In this document: piece by piece, positions 22,346 to 30,616 of the stretch
Layout: each line of letters begins with the position of its first letter
Position numbering within the stretch: the first letter of the stretch is position 1
Program-made: the position numbers and the translations under genes
Origin: Propionivibrio dicarboxylicus
GTDB taxonomy: Bacteria > Pseudomonadota > Gammaproteobacteria > Burkholderiales > Rhodocyclaceae
Length of the DNA stretch: 64,000 nt
Assembly: GCF_900099695.1 (NCBI RefSeq)
Contig: NZ_FNCY01000005.1
Location: 124,001 to 188,000 of the forward strand
Reading direction: 5' to 3'
The notes under the pieces: model-generated
The model's database searches: none
What the model was told of the DNA's origin: nothing
Seen by the model: only the letters and a program-made list of their open reading frames with translations

Positions 22346-23232
22346 GGCACGTTATCCACGTGTACGCCGTAGTTCAGCGCCACGCTTTCACCGTCGAGGC
22401 CGAGTTCCAGCCGCATCCAGAGCAGACCATTCTGCGATGTCATGCCGGTGCTCGGGCTATAGACGAAAGTGCAGTTGCTCACGTTCGTGGCGACGACGGC
22501 GCCATCCGTAGGGCAGCTATTTGTCGTACCCGTGTCGAAAGTGGCTACGGTTCGATAGAGCGTCCTACCGATGCAGTTATAGAAGACCGTCTGCTCGGCG
22601 TCGGCCACTGTAAAAAAGCGTCCGCCATCGTAGCCGGAGGGGAATTGCTTCGGCGTGACGGTCAGGCGAACCGTGCCGTCGCCAACCCGTGGTGCGCCGT
22701 TTGGCGAGGCCTGAGTGATGGCAGCGATCTGAGCGCGGTTGGTGCCTGCGTAAACATCATCGGCGTTCTGATTGTTGACGACGACCCAGTCGTTCTTTGC
22801 AGGTTGTCTCGGCAAGTCGGAGAGGATGTCGAAAGCGTCGCTCGCCTGCGTCGTATCAAGCGGTGCACTGCAGGTTGTCGGCGTACAGGACGTGACGTCG
22901 CTGGCGCGGTCCGGACCCGTACGATAGCGTCCGCCAACCTGAATCGGAACCAACTGGAAACAGTTGGCGCTGACCGAACGGATAGAATTGGGGACGGCGC
23001 GGCGGATGTCGTCGGCCATGCGCCGCAAGGCGGTATCGGCGGCGTCGGTGAGCGCAGCGCGGTTGCCGACGCTGGCATAGGCGTCGGTCGCAGGTTTCAG
23101 AAACATTGTCAGCGAACTGGCCAGGATACCGGTCAGTACGATGACAACGACGATCTCGACCAGCGTGAAGCCTTTCGGCCTGGCGCGGCCGAAGCGGTGC
23201 GCATCGAGACAATGGGGGCTGAGCGGGTTCAT
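22342..23232 (-). CDS. mshO: MSHA biogenesis protein MshO-like (type IV minor pilin)
   Basis: The best start is the ATG at 23232, overlapping the mshD stop (ATGA), giving 296 residues. The class III signal KGFTLVEIVVVIVLTGILASS starts near residue 20 and is preceded by a basic leader, as prepilin peptidase requires. The conserved PATDAYASVGNRAALTDAADTALRRMADDIRRAVPNS region is typical of MshO. The large C-terminal globular domain has several Cys. An ATG at 23253 would only lengthen the leader. It sits between mshD and mshP in the same operon. Confidence 0.86.
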   Translation of the reverse strand: MNPLSPHCLDAHRFGRARPKGFTLVEIVVVIVLTGILASSLTMFLKPATDAYASVGNRAALTDAADTALRRMADDIRRAVPNSIRSVSANCFQLVPIQVGGRYRTGPDRASDVTSCTPTTCSAPLDTTQASDAFDILSDLPRQPAKNDWVVVNNQNADDVYAGTNRAQIAAITQASPNGAPRVGDGTVRLTVTPKQFPSGYDGGRFFTVADAEQTVFYNCIGRTLYRTVATFDTGTTNSCPTDGAVVATNVSNCTFVYSPSTGMTSQNGLLWMRLELGLDGESVALNYGVHVDNVP

Positions 23233-23720
23233 TGCGCGTAGTTGGTTCGCCAACCGCTGAGCAGAATGTGCTCAGTGCCATGAACGACTGAGACGACCAC
23301 CTGCGCGGCGGCGCCACTTTGTGTTGTGATGTCGCCGAGCGCGTTATCGATCACGGTGACATGGACATTGTAGTTAACAAGCCCGGTGACAGGCTGCCCA
23401 TCAACATCGCAGATGCCAACGGTCTGGTAGTTGTTGTAGTCCTTGATGTCGTCGAACGTGGTGCGGGAGGGGGGGGGAGACACGCCGCAAGCCTTGGCAA
23501 CATTTACCGGCGCGTCACCGGAAACCGCAAAAGGCTTGATCAGCACCTCCTCGAGCATTTCCTCGGCAATTGCCAGCATCTGCTTGCGCACGAGCGGATC
23601 GGCGCTGTTGCGTACCGTGCTGTTGATGGCCATCAGCACGCCGGCAAAGCCGATGCTGATGATGACAATGGCAATCACCATCTCGATTAGCGTGAACCCA
23701 CGTGTTGTCTTAGAACACAC
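23229..23720 (-). CDS. mshD: MSHA biogenesis protein MshD-like (type IV minor pilin)
   Basis: I place the start at the GTG at 23720, giving 163 residues (VCSKTTRGFTLIEMVIAIV). This overlaps the mshC stop by 11 bases and puts the GFTLIE prepilin motif after a normal 7-residue basic leader. Longer in-frame starts would add about 43 residues that lie inside mshC. The hydrophobic helix and a segment like LVRKQMLAIAEEMLEEVLIKPF are typical of PilV/MshD proteins. A run of nine C (coding strand) at 23477-23469 encodes a Ser-Pro-Pro-Pro-Ser segment and could slip. Confidence 0.85.
   Translation of the reverse strand: MCSKTTRGFTLIEMVIAIVIISIGFAGVLMAINSTVRNSADPLVRKQMLAIAEEMLEEVLIKPFAVSGDAPVNVAKACGVSPPPSRTTFDDIKDYNNYQTVGICDVDGQPVTGLVNYNVHVTVIDNALGDITTQSGAAAQVVVSVVHGTEHILLSGWRTNYAQ
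23469..23477. repeat. Homopolymer tract of nine G (C on coding strand) inside mshD
   Basis: Nine consecutive G on the + strand, read as nine C in mshD, encode prolines about halfway through the protein. A one-base length change would truncate this minor pilin, which is the layout of a contingency (phase-variable) tract. Confidence 0.8.
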
Positions 23721-24168
23721 CGCCCGTTGCTCCGACGATGGTAATGCGTGCGCCACCGACGAAATCAATCGTCCGATTGCTCGTTGTGCCATTGGCAGCG
23801 AATGTGAACGATTCCGGTATTTCTGAAAACAGCGCTGTCGCAGCGCCACTGGCGATCTGGTTGCTGTTTGCGCTCGGGATCAGGAGTATGGTTTTGCAAT
23901 CGTCATTTGCAGCGACGTCGATGTTGAGCGACACACTATGCAAACCGGGAAAAGTGACACATACCGGTCGCCGGTGACTGACTGCCGTTTTCTGGGCGTA
24001 GCGCAAGGCCGCAAGAACACGGGTGTGGAATGCCGCCTGTTGAAAGGTCTCGGTTTCCATGCGCGGTATGGCGACGGCGGCGAGGATGCCGAGCACGGTG
24101 ATGACCGAAACGAGTTCGACCAGCGTGAAACCGCGCGCCAGTCGCCGTTCAGAAGGCGTCGTGAACAT
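23710..24168 (-). CDS. mshC: MSHA pilin-like protein MshC
   Basis: The ATG at 24168 gives 152 residues starting MFTTPSERRLARGFTLVELV, with the prepilin cleavage site and hydrophobic helix TVLGILAAVAIPR as in type IV pilins. The globular part is a short pilin head with a Cys pair. It overlaps the end of mshQ by 20 bases and the mshD start by 11, so the genes are tightly coupled. A longer frame reaching 24375 is inside mshQ and is not used. Confidence 0.85.
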   Translation of the reverse strand: MFTTPSERRLARGFTLVELVSVITVLGILAAVAIPRMETETFQQAAFHTRVLAALRYAQKTAVSHRRPVCVTFPGLHSVSLNIDVAANDDCKTILLIPSANSNQIASGAATALFSEIPESFTFAANGTTSNRTIDFVGGARITIVGATGGVF

Positions 24169-26995
24169 AGATGATTCTCCGCGTTTCCGGCGCATACACG
24201 CCGAAGGTTGCACGGGCCCAGGGGTCGCGGTCGTAGCTATTGGCGCAGTCGCCGTTGCGCGAACGCAGCCAGGGCATCGCGGCACCGGTGCCGCCATGGT
24301 TGTTGAGGCAGGAAACGTCGTTGCCCGAACTGCCGAGATTGACCGCGACATCGACACTGCCGGCCTTTCCGTCATTGGGGGCGCTCAATGTGATGTTGGC
24401 ATTGCCCCCGAAGAAGGTGACCGCGGACAGGACGTTGGTATTTGCCGCCAGACCGCCCGAGAGCGCGAAAGCCCCGCTTGGCAGCGCGGTGCAACTGTCG
24501 TCGCTGTTGATCACCCAGGACTTGCCGCTCCAGTATTGCGTCTGGAGCGGCATATTCAGATCGGTCTTGTTCGACCCGAGCGCGCTGAATAGTACGAGGC
24601 GGCCGCTGCGGATCTTGGTCGTTGCCTCGGTGTGGTCGCTTGAGGTCACGCCGTCTGTGTCGATTGCGCGCAGGCCGATGTTTGCCGGCGCACTGAGCTT
24701 GTCGGCGAAGGTATAGGTCGGCTTGAGGGTGGCGACGCCTCCGGCGATGGCGGCTGCCGCAATGGTGTTGTTGATCAGGTGTTGGGTCGAGTCGCTGGTA
24801 TCGGACAGAGTGACAGCCTTGGCCCAGTCTCCGCCATAGTTTCCGGTGGTCTTTCCTTGGCGTTCCCTAGCCGTGACTGTGACGGATTGAATTGCCTGGC
24901 CGGAATAGGTGAAGGCGGTGCCGCAGGCCGGGACGATCGGGGCGACGTCGAAATAGGCCGGCTTGAAGCCCCCGACATTAGCCTTAGTGCCGCTGACGTT
25001 AAGCACCGAGCCGAGATAGGCGGTAGTTGTCGCTGTCAGGTCGACGGTGCCGACCTCTTGCCAGATCGCGTTCGTGCTGGCGCCACCGCTGTTAAAGCCG
25101 GAGAGCGTGGTGCTGATTGCTGCGGCATTACCCTGTGCTGGCAATGGATTGCTCGACGTCAGCGTTGCGGTTGCCGCGCTTGTCTCTTTGCCGAAATTCG
25201 GTGTCACCGTGTTACAGGCGTTTTGCGCGGTGACGGTGACATTGAACGGATCGCCAGCGACCAGCGGTGCCGGTGGGAGGTCGGTGAGGGCGAAGTTGTC
25301 TGGTGCGACGACGAAGGGATTGCTCTTCCCCGAAAGCGATGATGTCTTTGCAAACAGGCTGACTTGTCCGGCATCAGCGTAGTAATTGAAGGTGATCTGT
25401 GCGTTGCCATTGGCGTCGAAATTCAGAGTTTTTGTCGTGGCTTTGGCTGTTAAGCCATTTTCGTTGCCGGCAATAGCGTCGCCGTTCAGAACCATCGCGT
25501 TGGTCAGACTACACGTTGTCGGATTATTACATTGATACCCAAAGTCAACGTTGCTTTGTCCGGTCAGCGCAGCTTTGCAAGTGCCATCGGTTGAACCGTT
25601 CTGTACGGCGCGAAGATAATAGTTCGTGTTGGTTTCGTGACCAGCGCAACCCGCTTTGATTGCCGGCAATGTTGTTGCCATCCCGCCGGGCGTGGACGAA
25701 ATAATGAAACCTGAGGTCTTGAGAATTTCATAGCAACTGCTGGCGGTGGAACAGGTGCTTTCGTCCTGGCAGCATTTGACGGTTTCTGTGACGTCCATCA
25801 GGGATACTTTGGCGGTGGTGTCGTCCGTAGCCGTTGGATAACTGAGCGTTGTACTGGCACTGCCGTTGGCGTCGAAAGTGAGTGATGTCGCGCCAAGTGT
25901 GCCCGCGGTCGTCGTCACTCTCACGCTGGAACCGTTGACAGCCGTGAAAGCGAATATGCAAGGCGCGGTAGCGCTTGCGCAGGCAGTCACCTTGATCGGC
26001 GATTTCTCGCAGGCGATGCCCACCGAAGGGAGTGAGAGTTCGTAGTGATCGGGGGTGTATTGGATACATCCAGGGATCGCTATGCCGCCGATCGCCGATC
26101 GGACAGCGCTGCTGAAATTGATGTCATTCGAGTTGTGGAGAAAGACTGTGCTTCCACTGAGAATAGCACCCGTGATGGTGCTGTTGTCATGAAAAAAAAT
26201 GCAGTTGTTGGAAGTGTCATTGTCGGAACATGAAGCAGCGTTGGGCGCGTAGATCAGGCCGTTGAAGATACCTCTGTCGTGGAAAAAGGCGGTGGCGCCG
26301 GCGTAAAGGTAGAGCTGGAGATTGGCGGTGGCGCCGGCGCTGTTGAAATCAAACGCGTCATGGACGGCAAGGCTGGAACCGATGAAGAGTCGCGTTACGC
26401 CGTTCGTCCTGATCGTAACGTCGTTATTTCCCTGGCCCGAGTCGAAATGCCGGATGAAATAGTCGCCAGCGCCGAGCGTGAGCGTTGTGGTGTTGCTGTT
26501 TATTTTTAATGCGTTGATGTAATAGGTGCCGGTGCCAAATGTGTAGTTGCCACCATTGCTCAGTGTGACCGTGTCGTACGAGCCAGCAGGTAGCGACTGC
26601 CCCGAAGATAGTGAGACATTTGTGTTGCCGGTATTCGGAAATGTACTGGGAGAAAACAGCGGCAAGGTCAGGGTGCCGGTTTGCACACTGGCGTTAACGG
26701 CATCGAGTGATCCTCCGTTTCCTTTCGTAATCTTCGAGTAACTGGTGCCATTGGTGCTGACCGTGTTGTCGTTTTCGGAAATGCTTAATCCGCCGCTTCC
26801 TGCGATGATTGGCGTCAGGACGTCATTGATCGTGATCGGAACCAGACAGGACGTCGCCCAGGCTGACGCAGGCAAACCAACCCCTCCGACAGCGAGCGTC
26901 ACGAGTGTCGCTGTCAGCAATGGGATGCCAAACTGCGCAAGCCGGGCCGAGCAGCCCATCGACATCGGCCGAGAGATACGAAAGATCATGGTCAT
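24149..26995 (-). CDS. mshQ: MshQ-like large secreted adhesin-type protein (DUF6701)
   Basis: This 948-residue protein has an N-terminal signal (about residues 1-46, ending ASAWA). A Thr/Ser/Asn-rich beta-solenoid-like part includes YAPNAASCSDND and GAILSGSTVFLHNSNDINF (about 60-330). Repeated Ig-like segments each contain an FDANG motif followed by a beta strand (for example SLTFDANGSAST and TLNFDANGNAQITFNYYAD). The C-terminal DUF6701-type end carries PWLR, DPWARATFGVYAPETRRIIYV. It matches MshQ of MSHA pilus loci. Here it is first in its operon, before mshC, whereas mshQ is usually last. Base composition is visibly less GC-rich than the rest of the window. The start could be the ATG at 26995 or at 26989. 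Confidence 0.84.
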   Translation of the reverse strand: MTMIFRISRPMSMGCSARLAQFGIPLLTATLVTLAVGGVGLPASAWATSCLVPITINDVLTPIIAGSGGLSISENDNTVSTNGTSYSKITKGNGGSLDAVNASVQTGTLTLPLFSPSTFPNTGNTNVSLSSGQSLPAGSYDTVTLSNGGNYTFGTGTYYINALKINSNTTTLTLGAGDYFIRHFDSGQGNNDVTIRTNGVTRLFIGSSLAVHDAFDFNSAGATANLQLYLYAGATAFFHDRGIFNGLIYAPNAASCSDNDTSNNCIFFHDNSTITGAILSGSTVFLHNSNDINFSSAVRSAIGGIAIPGCIQYTPDHYELSLPSVGIACEKSPIKVTACASATAPCIFAFTAVNGSSVRVTTTAGTLGATSLTFDANGSASTTLSYPTATDDTTAKVSLMDVTETVKCCQDESTCSTASSCYEILKTSGFIISSTPGGMATTLPAIKAGCAGHETNTNYYLRAVQNGSTDGTCKAALTGQSNVDFGYQCNNPTTCSLTNAMVLNGDAIAGNENGLTAKATTKTLNFDANGNAQITFNYYADAGQVSLFAKTSSLSGKSNPFVVAPDNFALTDLPPAPLVAGDPFNVTVTAQNACNTVTPNFGKETSAATATLTSSNPLPAQGNAAAISTTLSGFNSGGASTNAIWQEVGTVDLTATTTAYLGSVLNVSGTKANVGGFKPAYFDVAPIVPACGTAFTYSGQAIQSVTVTARERQGKTTGNYGGDWAKAVTLSDTSDSTQHLINNTIAAAAIAGGVATLKPTYTFADKLSAPANIGLRAIDTDGVTSSDHTEATTKIRSGRLVLFSALGSNKTDLNMPLQTQYWSGKSWVINSDDSCTALPSGAFALSGGLAANTNVLSAVTFFGGNANITLSAPNDGKAGSVDVAVNLGSSGNDVSCLNNHGGTGAAMPWLRSRNGDCANSYDRDPWARATFGVYAPETRRIIYVHDAF

Positions 26996-27295
26996 GATAG
27001 GGAGGGCAAGCTATCATTCCCAGAAAACTTAGACTGTTAATAAAGTCACATCGGAGGTGTGGATCGCCTTCTGCTGAATGTGCTTTCATTTGGCGCACGC
27101 GTGTCCCTCGTCGCGATGAATATGCGTCGGGCATGACGCACTGGGTCATTACACATGCGTCAGGCTGAGGGGCTGCGTTTTTGCACGCACGTCCTGCGCG
27201 GCGCTCAGGAAGATTTAGTCGATGTCGGCTGACCGGCGGCGAACGGCCGGGCGGCGCCGTGGCCTGCGGCGGAGAGTCGTGCGGTATGGGAATCC
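26996..27295. other. 300-base intergenic region upstream of mshQ
   Basis: This region lies between the mshQ start and the end of the DUF1841 gene, both on the minus strand. The part near mshQ is AT-rich (AGACTGTTAATAAAGTCAC at about 27029-27047) and probably holds the mshQ promoter. I cannot define boxes with confidence. No gene or repeat was recognised. Confidence 0.5.
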
Positions 27296-27721
27296 TCAGC
27301 CCGCCGCGCGCCTCACGCACTCAAGATACTGCATGCCGTCCAGCGTGCCGCCGCTGCGCTGGGCGCGCCAGAGCGCTTCGCCCAGGCATTCCATGATCGC
27401 GTGTTCGGCATCGTGCACATCGAGGCGCTGGCGCAACGCCTGGTAGGCGGCGAGGATGCCGGGGGGTTGGTCGATGCTGATCTGCTCGGCGATGGCGAGG
27501 TGCAGCGAGAGGTGCAGGAAAGGATTGGTCTGCCCGCCGTCGGGCGTGAATTCCTTTTCCTGCGCCTCTTCCGGACGCAAGAGCAGCGCGTGGTATTCCG
27601 GATGCTCGGCGATCAGGTCCGCCGCCGTGACCTCGGCGCCGTCGAGCGGCAGTCGCTCGACGTGCTTGCGCCACGCTCCGCAGAAGAACTGGCGAACCTG
27701 TTCGCGCGTCGGATTGAACAT
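27296..27721 (-). CDS. DUF1841 family protein
   Basis: The 141-residue protein starts MFNPTREQVRQFFCGAW and contains the ILAAYQALRQR and DAEHAIMECLGEALWRAQR segments found in the DUF1841 family, which is common in Beta- and Gammaproteobacteria and has no known function. It is soluble and acidic, with no signal peptide. It lies 5 bases downstream of pyrD and is therefore probably the last gene of the pyrimidine operon. Whether it contributes to pyrimidine metabolism or is only co-transcribed is unknown. Confidence 0.86.
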   Translation of the reverse strand: MFNPTREQVRQFFCGAWRKHVERLPLDGAEVTAADLIAEHPEYHALLLRPEEAQEKEFTPDGGQTNPFLHLSLHLAIAEQISIDQPPGILAAYQALRQRLDVHDAEHAIMECLGEALWRAQRSGGTLDGMQYLECVRRAAG

Positions 27722-27726
27722 GTGCG

Positions 27727-28650
27727 TCAGACCTTCAGCGCGCCGATCAGGTTGCGGATGTCGGTCTCGCCCTGCGCCAGCATCCAGGCTTCCATGTCCT
27801 CGACAATTTTTTGCGCCGCGCCCGGATTGATGAAGCTGGCCGTGCCAACCTGAATGGCCGAGGCGCCGGCAAGCAGGAATTCGAGCGCGTCGGTGGCGTT
27901 CATGATGCCGCCGATGCCGATCACCGGCACCTTGACCGACTTGGCGACGAGCCAGACCATGCGCAGCGCGACCGGTTTCACTGCCGGGCCGGAGAGGCCG
28001 CCGGTGACGTTGGCGAGGATCGGCTTGCGCTTGTTGAGATCGATGGCCATGCCGATCAGCGTGTTGATCAACGACAGCGCGTCGGCGCCGGCGTCCTCGC
28101 AGGCCTTTGCCATCGCGACGATGTCAGTGACATTGGGCGAGAGCTTGACGAAGAGCGGCTTCTTCGTCGCCGCGCGGCAGGCCTTGACGATGCTGCCGGC
28201 GCAGTCGGGGTCGGTGCCGAAGATGATGCCGCCCTGGCGTACGTTGGGGCAGGATATGTTCATTTCCAGTGCGGCGACTTCCGGCAGGGCGTCGAGGCGT
28301 GCCGCCATTTCGGCGTATTCCTCGGGTGTCTCGCCGAAGAAGTTGACGATGCACGGCGTGTCGACCGAGCGGATGAAGGGCAGCTTCTTCTCGATGAAGG
28401 CGTCTATGCCGACGTTCTGAAGGCCGATGGCGTTGAGCATGCCGCCAGGGGTCTCGACGATGCGCGGTGTCGGGTTGCCGGTGCGCGGATGCAGGCAGAG
28501 GCCCTTGGTGATGTAGGCGCCGAGCCGGGTGAGGTCGACGTATTCGGAGAACTCTTCGCCGTAGCCGAAGGTGCCGGAGGCGGTCATGACCGGGTTGCGC
28601 AGGTCGAGGCCGGCGACGCGGACATTCATGTTGACGGTCTTCTCGCTCAT
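27727..28650 (-). CDS. pyrD: Dihydroorotate dehydrogenase, class 1B catalytic subunit
   Basis: This FMN enzyme interconverts dihydroorotate and orotate and passes electrons through PyrK to NAD. The ATG at 28650 overlaps the pyrK stop (ATGA) and gives 307 residues. Class 1 features are LRNPVMTASGTFGYGEE near the start, the catalytic Cys in EMNISCPNVRQGG (class 2 enzymes have Ser), KLSPNVTDI, SLINTLIGMAID, GGLSGPAVKP and VIGIGGI for phosphate binding. The partner pyrK directly upstream fixes it as class 1B. Most Betaproteobacteria rely on the quinone-linked class 2 enzyme, so this is unusual. Confidence 0.95.
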   Translation of the reverse strand: MSEKTVNMNVRVAGLDLRNPVMTASGTFGYGEEFSEYVDLTRLGAYITKGLCLHPRTGNPTPRIVETPGGMLNAIGLQNVGIDAFIEKKLPFIRSVDTPCIVNFFGETPEEYAEMAARLDALPEVAALEMNISCPNVRQGGIIFGTDPDCAGSIVKACRAATKKPLFVKLSPNVTDIVAMAKACEDAGADALSLINTLIGMAIDLNKRKPILANVTGGLSGPAVKPVALRMVWLVAKSVKVPVIGIGGIMNATDALEFLLAGASAIQVGTASFINPGAAQKIVEDMEAWMLAQGETDIRNLIGALKV

Positions 28651-29471
28651 GCAGAGGCTCCCCACTTCAGTTCGCTGGATTCGAATACCGGTCCCTCGGC
28701 GCAGACGCAGCGGTAGTCCGGGGTGTGCGCCGAGTGGTTCTTGCCCGGCGTGACGCAACCGAGGCAGGCGCCGACGCCGCAGGCCATCGCTGCTTCGAGC
28801 GAGACCTGGCAAGGCAGCGCACGGTCGGCGGCGATCTTGGCGACGGCGCGCAGCATCGGGTCGGGGCCGCAGGCGTAGAGCGTCGCCTTCTTGCCGGCGA
28901 GTGCATCGAGGTGCTGGTTCAGGGCGACGGTGACGAAGCCGGTGGCGCCGTGCGAGCCGTCTTCGGTCGCCGTGTGGCAGTCGACGCCGAGTCGTTCGAA
29001 CTCGTCGAGGCAGAGCAGGTCGTTGCGGCTGCGACCGCCGGCGAACAGGCGCACCGGCGAGTTGCGCTTGACGAGTTCGCGCGCCAGCAGGTAGAGCGGT
29101 GCAAGGCCGATGCCGCCGCCGACGAGCAGTTTTTCCTCATCGTCATCGCCGAAAACGAAGCCCTGACCGAGCGGACCGAGGATGTCGACGCTGTCGCCGC
29201 CGTGCAGGCGCGAGAGCAGCGTCGTGCCTTTGCCGACGACCTTGTAGAGCATCTCGAAATGGACCGTCGTCGTGCCGTCGGCCTTGGTTGTGCTGCCGAC
29301 GTCATAGACGGCGAAGGGGCGGCGCAGCAGCGGGTCGATGCTGCCGCCGACGCGGACCATGACGAACTGTCCCGGCGTGGCTGCGGCGAAGGCCGCTGGC
29401 GCGGTCAGACGAATGCGCCAGTAATTCGGCGACATCTCGACGTTGGACAGGATTGTCGAATTGAATTCCAT
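28647..29471 (-). CDS. pyrK: Dihydroorotate dehydrogenase electron-transfer subunit PyrK
   Basis: PyrK is the FAD and 2Fe-2S subunit linking PyrD to NAD(H). The 274-residue protein has the flavin-binding RRPFAVYDV motif (about residues 50-58), the NAD-binding LLVGGGIGLAPLY, and YACGPDPMLRAVA. A C-terminal cysteine cluster ACGVGACLGCV...YRCVCAEGPVF matches the PyrK 2Fe-2S loop. Length is normal. It overlaps pyrD by 4 bases. The gap to the upstream small gene is about 100 bases. Confidence 0.95.
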   Translation of the reverse strand: MEFNSTILSNVEMSPNYWRIRLTAPAAFAAATPGQFVMVRVGGSIDPLLRRPFAVYDVGSTTKADGTTTVHFEMLYKVVGKGTTLLSRLHGGDSVDILGPLGQGFVFGDDDEEKLLVGGGIGLAPLYLLARELVKRNSPVRLFAGGRSRNDLLCLDEFERLGVDCHTATEDGSHGATGFVTVALNQHLDALAGKKATLYACGPDPMLRAVAKIAADRALPCQVSLEAAMACGVGACLGCVTPGKNHSAHTPDYRCVCAEGPVFESSELKWGASA

Positions 29472-29573
29472 GAAACTTCTCCAGATGAGGCGTTGCGCGG
29501 CCCCGGCGCGCGACCGGAGCGGGTCCGGGCGGCGCGGTGTTGGCGCGTCTTGCGGAAATGACGTCGGGGTGGC

Positions 29574-29900
29574 TTAGAAACTTGGAACGCGGAACTGGTA
29601 GTCGCTTGCCACTTCGCCGAGCAGCGTCAGCCGCGTCGTCGGGTCGGCGGCGAGCGCCGCGCAGATTTTCTGGCAGAAACCGACCATCGTCGCCTTGGCG
29701 CCTTCGGCAAATTCGGTCGTCACCGCCTGGTCTTCGTAGCGAATGACGTAGGCATGGGCGGCGACGCCGATGACGAAATAGAGCGCGGCGTTGGCGGCGT
29801 CGCTTTTCATGAGTTCGAAGGCGTCCTTGTAGAGGCGCTTGAAATCGTCGGTGCCGCCGCCGGAGCGTTCGAATTGGGCTGCAGTGTCTTGGAAGTTCAT
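29574..29900 (-). CDS. Conserved-looking small protein in the pyr operon, unknown function
   Basis: The ATG at 29900 overlaps the stop of the OPRT-like gene (ATGA), and an AAGGACTCC ribosome-binding site precedes it, giving 108 residues. The product is helical and soluble: an N-terminal DTAAQFERSGG segment, then FKRLYKDAFELM, a mildly hydrophobic helix around YFVIGVAAHAYVIRYED, and a C-terminal QKICAALAADP region. It has no signal peptide, metal motif or known fold that I can name. Tight coupling to the phosphoribosyltransferase gene upstream and pyrK downstream argues that it is real and linked to this pathway. Confidence 0.72.
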   Translation of the reverse strand: MNFQDTAAQFERSGGGTDDFKRLYKDAFELMKSDAANAALYFVIGVAAHAYVIRYEDQAVTTEFAEGAKATMVGFCQKICAALAADPTTRLTLLGEVASDYQFRVPSF

Positions 29901-30616
29901 AGGAGTCCTTTCGTTTCGGTTTTGGCGGATGACTTGCCTCCGTGGACGTGCGACCACTGGATCGGATCGGCCAGGAAGGTTTCCAGTTCGGCCAGTTCGC
30001 GCGTCTGGAAGCTCGCGCTTTCGCGCGCGGCGACGAGGATGTCCTGCCACGTCGCCAACGAGTGGACGGTGACGCCCATCGTGTCGAGTACGTTCCTGGT
30101 CGGGAACGTACCGTAATCGAATATAACGAAAACGTCCTTGACCAGCAATTCGGCTTCGGCGATCGCCAGGCAGCAGTTGACGATCGAGCGTCCGCCCGAC
30201 ATCAGGTCATCGACGAGGACGACCGATTCGCCCGGCCGGACGACGCCGACGACCTGGCGTCCCGGGCCGAGGCCCTTGCGCTGCTTGCGCACGTATTGCA
30301 TCGGCAGTTCGAGCGCGTCGGCGATCCAGGCCGCCAGTGCGATGCCGCTGGCCTCGGCGCCGGCGACCGCGGAGACGCCGTCGAGGCCATGACGTTTGCG
30401 CAGCAGGTTGAGGGCGTAGCCGACCAGCGTGCGGCGGATTTCCGGAAATGAAATCAGGCGGCGGCATTCGATATAGACCGGGCTTGCCCAGCCCGACGGC
30501 AGTCGGAACGGTTCGTCGGTATGAACTTCGATGCAGCCGGTGGACAGCAGGGCGAGCGATACTTCGCGCGCGATGCGGGCGTCTTCGGCGTCTCGGGGCG
30601 GAAGGGCGGATGTCAC
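29897..30616 (-). CDS. pyrE: Orotate phosphoribosyltransferase-like protein (divergent PyrE)
   Basis: OPRT joins orotate to PRPP to give OMP. The start is a GTG at 30616 with a strong GGAGG site about 8 bases upstream, overlapping the regulator's stop (GTGA). The 239-residue product has FRLPSGWASPVYIECRRL near the N-terminus, the VAGAEASGIALAAWIAD helix, and the PRPP motif VVLVDDLMSGGRS (about residues 132-144). The mobile catalytic loop reads VRKQRKGLGPG: the RK..K residues are kept but the His usual in RKxxKxHG is Leu. A C-terminal extension of about 25 residues is present. Substrate is inferred from motifs and the pyrDK neighbourhood. Confidence 0.8.
   Translation of the reverse strand: MTSALPPRDAEDARIAREVSLALLSTGCIEVHTDEPFRLPSGWASPVYIECRRLISFPEIRRTLVGYALNLLRKRHGLDGVSAVAGAEASGIALAAWIADALELPMQYVRKQRKGLGPGRQVVGVVRPGESVVLVDDLMSGGRSIVNCCLAIAEAELLVKDVFVIFDYGTFPTRNVLDTMGVTVHSLATWQDILVAARESASFQTRELAELETFLADPIQWSHVHGGKSSAKTETKGLL

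Noticed and set aside
26996-27295. Small open frames between mshQ and the DUF1841 gene
   Set aside because: Short, arginine-rich, and without a ribosome-binding site or family pattern. Treated as a promoter region.
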